Source: an uncultured Lachnospiraceae bacterium
GTDB taxonomy: Bacteria; Bacillota; Clostridia; Lachnospirales; Lachnospiraceae
Assembly (NCBI GenBank): GCA_946566685.1
Contig: CAMNXA010000031.1
Span: 1-34,741, forward strand
Direction: 5' to 3'
DNA length: 34,741 nt
Part shown: piece after piece, positions 31,957 through 34,741 of the stretch
How positions within the stretch are numbered: the first letter of the stretch is position 1
Layout: the number at the start of each line of letters is the position of its first letter
Translations under genes and position numbers: made by a program
The notes under the pieces: generated by a model
Database searches by the model: none
Seen by the model: only the letters and a program-made list of their open reading frames with translations
Told to the model about the DNA's origin: nothing

Positions 31957-32764
31957 AATCAAACACCTCTATCCTTTCATGCTTTTTCGTAAAAATGCTG
32001 TTGGTAGTAAACACCTTCTCAATCAGTCCGCCTGTTAATACATCTCCTTCTAAAATCGTATTCTCGCAATGAGATACGTACAGATAAATCTCCTTCGCTC
32101 CCAGTTCTTTGAGTTTTTTAGCGCTGAAATAGAACGTGCCTCCCCTGCTGGAAATATCATCCATAATGAGAATCTTCCTATCCCGGATACAGTCTGTCAT
32201 GCCGGATACGGCAAGCTCTCTGATCTCCCCTGTCTCCCAATCCCGGTTCTTGATACCAAAGGCGTAAGGAAGAGGAAACATCCCAGCATAGCGTTTGCAG
32301 GCCCCCTCATCGGGATAGAACATCGTCAGATTCTCCATACCGCCGATTCTGTCAATGACCTTTCGGACATAAGCCTCCGGCGTCTTTACCCGTATCTTGT
32401 CAAACAGGGCCTCGCTGACCGAAGAATGAGGATCCAGCACTGTGACGGATGTAAATTGCAGCCAGTTGATAACCTGTGCAAAATATTTCAGAGTAAATAC
32501 ATCCTCTTTTGTTTTTACCCTGTCCTGACGGGCATTGGGGATATAGGGCATCTCGAGGGAAAGATCCATGATGCCGTGTGACCTAAGATGTCCCGCCAGA
32601 TAGATCAGGGTCACCAACTCCTCATTATTTTCAAACAGCCAGGTAATCGTTGCCTTTTGCAACTGTTCCTTTTTAGCTTTGTCTTCCGGAATTGCCTCCT
32701 TTAACAAAAGGGTTCCGTCCGGAAATTTATTGACACTTATGTCATTATTATTGATTCTGATCAT
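31949..32764 (-). CDS. prs: Ribose-phosphate pyrophosphokinase-like protein (short form)
   Basis: A 271-residue PRPP synthetase homologue, shorter than housekeeping Prs (about 310-320). It keeps the two-domain phosphoribosyltransferase fold: LEMPYIPNARQDR (ATP-contact region), VTVLDPHSS, FYPDEGACKRY, and the PRPP loop ILIMDDISSRGGTF. The short form coupled to nadV is a dedicated PRPP source for nicotinamide salvage in other genomes. AAGGA lies 7 bases before ATG 32764; it follows the nicotinamidase-like gene by 16 bp and overlaps nadV. The organism presumably has a separate full-length prs. Confidence 0.9.
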   Translation of the reverse strand: MIRINNNDISVNKFPDGTLLLKEAIPEDKAKKEQLQKATITWLFENNEELVTLIYLAGHLRSHGIMDLSLEMPYIPNARQDRVKTKEDVFTLKYFAQVINWLQFTSVTVLDPHSSVSEALFDKIRVKTPEAYVRKVIDRIGGMENLTMFYPDEGACKRYAGMFPLPYAFGIKNRDWETGEIRELAVSGMTDCIRDRKILIMDDISSRGGTFYFSAKKLKELGAKEIYLYVSHCENTILEGDVLTGGLIEKVFTTNSIFTKKHERIEVFDYV

Positions 32765-32780
32765 AGCGCTTCCTTTCTTT

Positions 32781-33305
32781 TCATAATATCTCTATCTGAC
32801 ACATCTTCATGGTCAACAGCGCTGCCTCATGGCTTTCCGGCGTAACCCCCGCACAGCAGTCTGCCCGAACCGTAATGTCCGCCTCCGGGAAATTGGCCTT
32901 CAATAACAATACGTTAGAAACGACACATATGTCAGTACAAAGACCAAAACATGCAATCTGCAACGCCTCCGGAATCCCCTCTTTACGGATTTCTTCCGCT
33001 AATTGCGTAGAGCCAAAGGTGCCCTTTTCAAGAATTCTGTACTCCTTACCTGACAGTGCTGTCATTATCTCTTCACGCAGACGCCATCCATCTGTCCCTT
33101 TTACACAGTGTACCACCGGCAGCTTCTTTCCCTCTGCTGTTTCTAGATAGTCGCTCTGGTGTGTATCCATGGTCACATAGATGCTGCCCTCAAACTGTTT
33201 AATCTCGGCTGCTGCCCGCTCTACAATAGCCCGTGCCTCCTTGGTGCCCAAAGCGCCATCAATAAAATCATTCTGCATATCCACAACCACTAAAATCTTG
33301 CTCAT
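32781..33305 (-). CDS. pncA: Nicotinamidase-like cysteine hydrolase
   Basis: A 174-residue isochorismatase-fold protein. The catalytic triad is visible as D9 (VVDMQNDF), K94 (LEKGTFGS) and C127 (TDICVV). A metal site typical of nicotinamidases is present as D47-T-H49 and H66 (VVHCVKGT), which favours nicotinamidase over the metal-free isochorismatases. The predicted reaction is nicotinamide to nicotinate plus ammonia. It is the first gene of the NAD operon, just before prs and nadV. GGGG lies nine bases before ATG 33305 in a leader with no U for about 60 nt. Pyrazinamidase-like or other amidase activity cannot be excluded. Confidence 0.85.
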   Translation of the reverse strand: MSKILVVVDMQNDFIDGALGTKEARAIVERAAAEIKQFEGSIYVTMDTHQSDYLETAEGKKLPVVHCVKGTDGWRLREEIMTALSGKEYRILEKGTFGSTQLAEEIRKEGIPEALQIACFGLCTDICVVSNVLLLKANFPEADITVRADCCAGVTPESHEAALLTMKMCQIEIL

Positions 33306-33381
33306 ACTTTTTTGCCCCTTTCTCTTTTCCTTTTTTGTCCTGTTCTTTGTTGTTTCTTTTGTCCTTTTTATTATTATCTAT

Positions 33382-33422
33382 TTGTTAATAACAATATTAT
33401 AATATCATCCTGCAAATGTCAA
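33382..33422 (-). promoter_or_regulatory. Promoter of the NAD salvage operon with palindromic operators
   Basis: Minus strand TTGACA (33417-33422), 17-bp spacer, TAATAT (33394-33399), overlapped by TATAAT (33396-33401). The -10 region is itself palindromic (ATATTATAATAT). Immediately downstream is TTGTTA-T-TAACAA (33382-33394), a good operator candidate at the transcription start. Confidence 0.65.
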
Positions 33423-33488
33423 CCCCTAATTTATCTTTATATTTAAAAAAGGAATCAAAAATATTTTCTCTCCGGAAAACAGGACAGC

Positions 33489-33520
33489 AAAAACCCCGCA
33501 GACCATTCGATCTGCGGGGT
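33489..33520 (-). terminator. Terminator of pfkA
   Basis: Minus strand ACCCCGCAGA pairs perfectly with TCTGCGGGGT around an 8-nt loop, followed by TTTTG, 20 bp after the pfkA stop codon. Confidence 0.88.
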
Positions 33521-33540
33521 ATCCATATAAATAATCTATA

Positions 33541-34515
33541 TTACTGGGAAAGCACCTTTGACATTTCAAAGGCATACTCAGGAATCCCTTTTTGCATATT
33601 CAGGGCTTCCTCAATATCAAAATCCAAAAATTCTCCATGCTGGTATCCCACCACCCGGTTGGTCTTACCTGCGCACAGGATGTCAGCTGCATAACAGCCC
33701 ATGATGGAAGCATAATACCTGTCCTTACAGGTCGGAGAGCCGCCGCGCTGCATGTAACCGAGGATCGTTGCCCTGGTCTCAATACCCGTAGCCGCCTCAA
33801 TACGTCTCGCCATGGAAGTGGAATGCCCGATGCCTTCCGCATTGATGATCAGATGATGGGTCTTGCCCCGCTTCCTGTTGGCGATGATATTATTGATAAT
33901 CTGCTGTTCATTGTAATCGTATTTCTCCGGAAGCAGAATATCTTCCGCTCCATTGGAGATACCGCACCACAGAGCGATATAGCCGGCATTCCTGCCCATA
34001 ACCTCGATGATACTGCACCGTTCGTGGGAAGAAGAGGTGTCACGCACCTTATCTATAGCCTGCATGGCTGTATTGATGGCCGTATCAAACCCAATGGTAT
34101 ATTCCGTACAGGCAATATCCAGATCGATCGTACCTGGCAGACCAATGGTATTGATCCCGTGCCTGGATAACGCCTGCGCACCGCGGTAAGACCCATCACC
34201 GCCAATAACCACCAGACCGTCAATCCCATGCTTGTGGCAGATATCAGCACCCTTCTGCTGCCCCTCTTCCGTGCGGAACTCATGGCACCGGGCCGTCCCC
34301 AGAATGGTGCCGCCGCGCTGAATCGTATCCGATACAGTCCATTTCTCCATATCTATGATTTCTTCATTTAAAAGACCCTGATACCCTTTTTTAATCCCCT
34401 TGACCTTGACGCCATTGGCAATCGCTTTCCGAACCACTGCACGAATGGCCGCGTTCATGCCGGGAGCATCGCCGCCGCTTGTCAACACACCGATTGTCTT
34501 GATCTGCTTTGCCAT
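33541..34515 (-). CDS. pfkA: ATP-dependent 6-phosphofructokinase
   Basis: A 324-residue PfkA from ATG 34515, converting fructose 6-phosphate to the 1,6-bisphosphate. Markers are IGVLTSGGDAPGMNAAIRAVV, VVIGGDGSYRG (Gly after GGD, the ATP-type residue), GLPGTIDLDI with both active-site Asp (ATP type, not PPi type, as the motif has G rather than K), VMGRNAGYIALW, and ATILGYMQRGGSPT for the effector/subunit interface. The usual TIDND reads TIDLD. The frame is open to ATG 34575; 34515 matches the family's N-terminus although GGAAAGG is 12 bases away, so the start is uncertain. It has its own promoter and terminator, so it is monocistronic. Confidence 0.96.
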   Translation of the reverse strand: MAKQIKTIGVLTSGGDAPGMNAAIRAVVRKAIANGVKVKGIKKGYQGLLNEEIIDMEKWTVSDTIQRGGTILGTARCHEFRTEEGQQKGADICHKHGIDGLVVIGGDGSYRGAQALSRHGINTIGLPGTIDLDIACTEYTIGFDTAINTAMQAIDKVRDTSSSHERCSIIEVMGRNAGYIALWCGISNGAEDILLPEKYDYNEQQIINNIIANRKRGKTHHLIINAEGIGHSTSMARRIEAATGIETRATILGYMQRGGSPTCKDRYYASIMGCYAADILCAGKTNRVVGYQHGEFLDFDIEEALNMQKGIPEYAFEMSKVLSQ

Positions 34516-34617
34516 ACCAATAACCATACCTTTCCGCTTCGCCATGTGCTTCTTTGCCATAACAGAAGCCTGCATTCATATTCCGTTCGTCATCATTACA
34601 CATGGAAACAATTCCTA

Positions 34618-34651
34618 CCTGTATTTTACATTATCAATACAGGATTTTCAA
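34618..34651 (-). promoter_or_regulatory. pfkA promoter with inverted repeat over the -10 region
   Basis: Minus strand TTGAAA (34646-34651), 17-bp spacer, TAAAAT (34623-34628). A perfect inverted repeat CCTGTATT / AATACAGG (34636-34643 and 34618-34625) covers part of the spacer and the -10 edge, so a bound regulator could block the polymerase. The remaining bases to 34741 show no gene; a short AAGTG/CACTT repeat is the only structure. Confidence 0.6.
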
Positions 34652-34741
34652 TATCTTTCCAACAGAGCTGTCTACTCCCAAATCGTAACCTGAAGTGAAA
34701 AGTTTATTTCCACTTTGAAGGGGGCAGAGTGGATCTTAGTC

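Noticed and set aside
30484..33305. Phage-derived NAD-restoring anti-defence module
   Set aside because: prs plus nadV resembles such modules, but nadE, a nicotinamidase-like gene and an NrtR-type regulator are all in line, with no phage genes nearby; ordinary salvage is simpler.
33382..33394. Rex (redox repressor) site at the NAD operon
   Set aside because: Half-sites TTGTTA and TAACAA resemble Rex, but the centre is 1 bp, whereas Rex sites (TTGTTAA-N4-TTAACAA) need a longer centre. Kept only as an unnamed palindrome.

Overview
The window reads like chromosomal DNA of a Gram-positive, mid-GC Clostridia, most likely Lachnospiraceae. This rests on the protein sequences (PfkA, ProC, DusB, GreA, BirA, NrtR-like proteins of clostridial type), strong GGAGG ribosome-binding sites, sigma-A promoters of TTGACA-17-TATAAT type, and a lipoprotein solute-binding protein. 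This is inference; no 16S gene or database search is available. Every gene I accept lies on the minus strand, so transcription runs from high to low coordinates and 'upstream' means higher numbers.

Region 1 (1-8.8 kb) is a signalling block. From upstream to downstream it holds a LytTR response regulator whose phospho-acceptor Asp is replaced by Ala, an orphan extracellular solute-binding lipoprotein, a membrane HD-GYP protein, a REC-HD-GYP regulator, a stand-alone Hpt protein, a PAS-histidine kinase, a second REC-HD-GYP regulator with altered metal-ligand motifs, and CheR. Together these can form a phosphorelay (kinase to REC to Hpt to REC) ending in cyclic-di-GMP breakdown. No GGDEF protein is present.

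Region 2 (8.8-11.3 kb) has an AIM24-like protein, a CPBP membrane protease and a TetR regulator. Two related palindromes suggest the TetR protein controls itself and the protease gene. Region 3 (11.3-16.4 kb) is accessory: a tRNA-Glu-like sequence that overlaps the end of a small HTH gene, RtcB RNA ligase, a possible small ORF, a CotH-kinase protein, and a broken AlbA_2/HTH regulator gene preceded by seven helically phased TTGAAGT iterons.

Region 4 (16.4-23.5 kb) is a core operon, argF-birA-unknown-dusB-unknown-greA-lysS, in which LysRS carries a fused C-terminal HD domain. Region 5 (23.6-27.9 kb) has an NfeD/SPFH pair, a secreted SH3-SleB cell-wall hydrolase with a WalR-like box at its promoter, proC, and a 758-bp gene-poor stretch. 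That stretch holds a 231-bp element with perfect 22-bp terminal inverted repeats and nested hairpins (a MITE or a structured RNA).

Region 6 (27.9-34.7 kb) is an NAD salvage operon: nicotinamidase-like, PRPP synthetase, NAMPT and NH3-dependent NAD synthetase, then an NrtR-type Nudix/winged-helix regulator with a degenerate Nudix box and a SPOUT rRNA/tRNA methyltransferase. It is preceded by pfkA with its own promoter and terminator.
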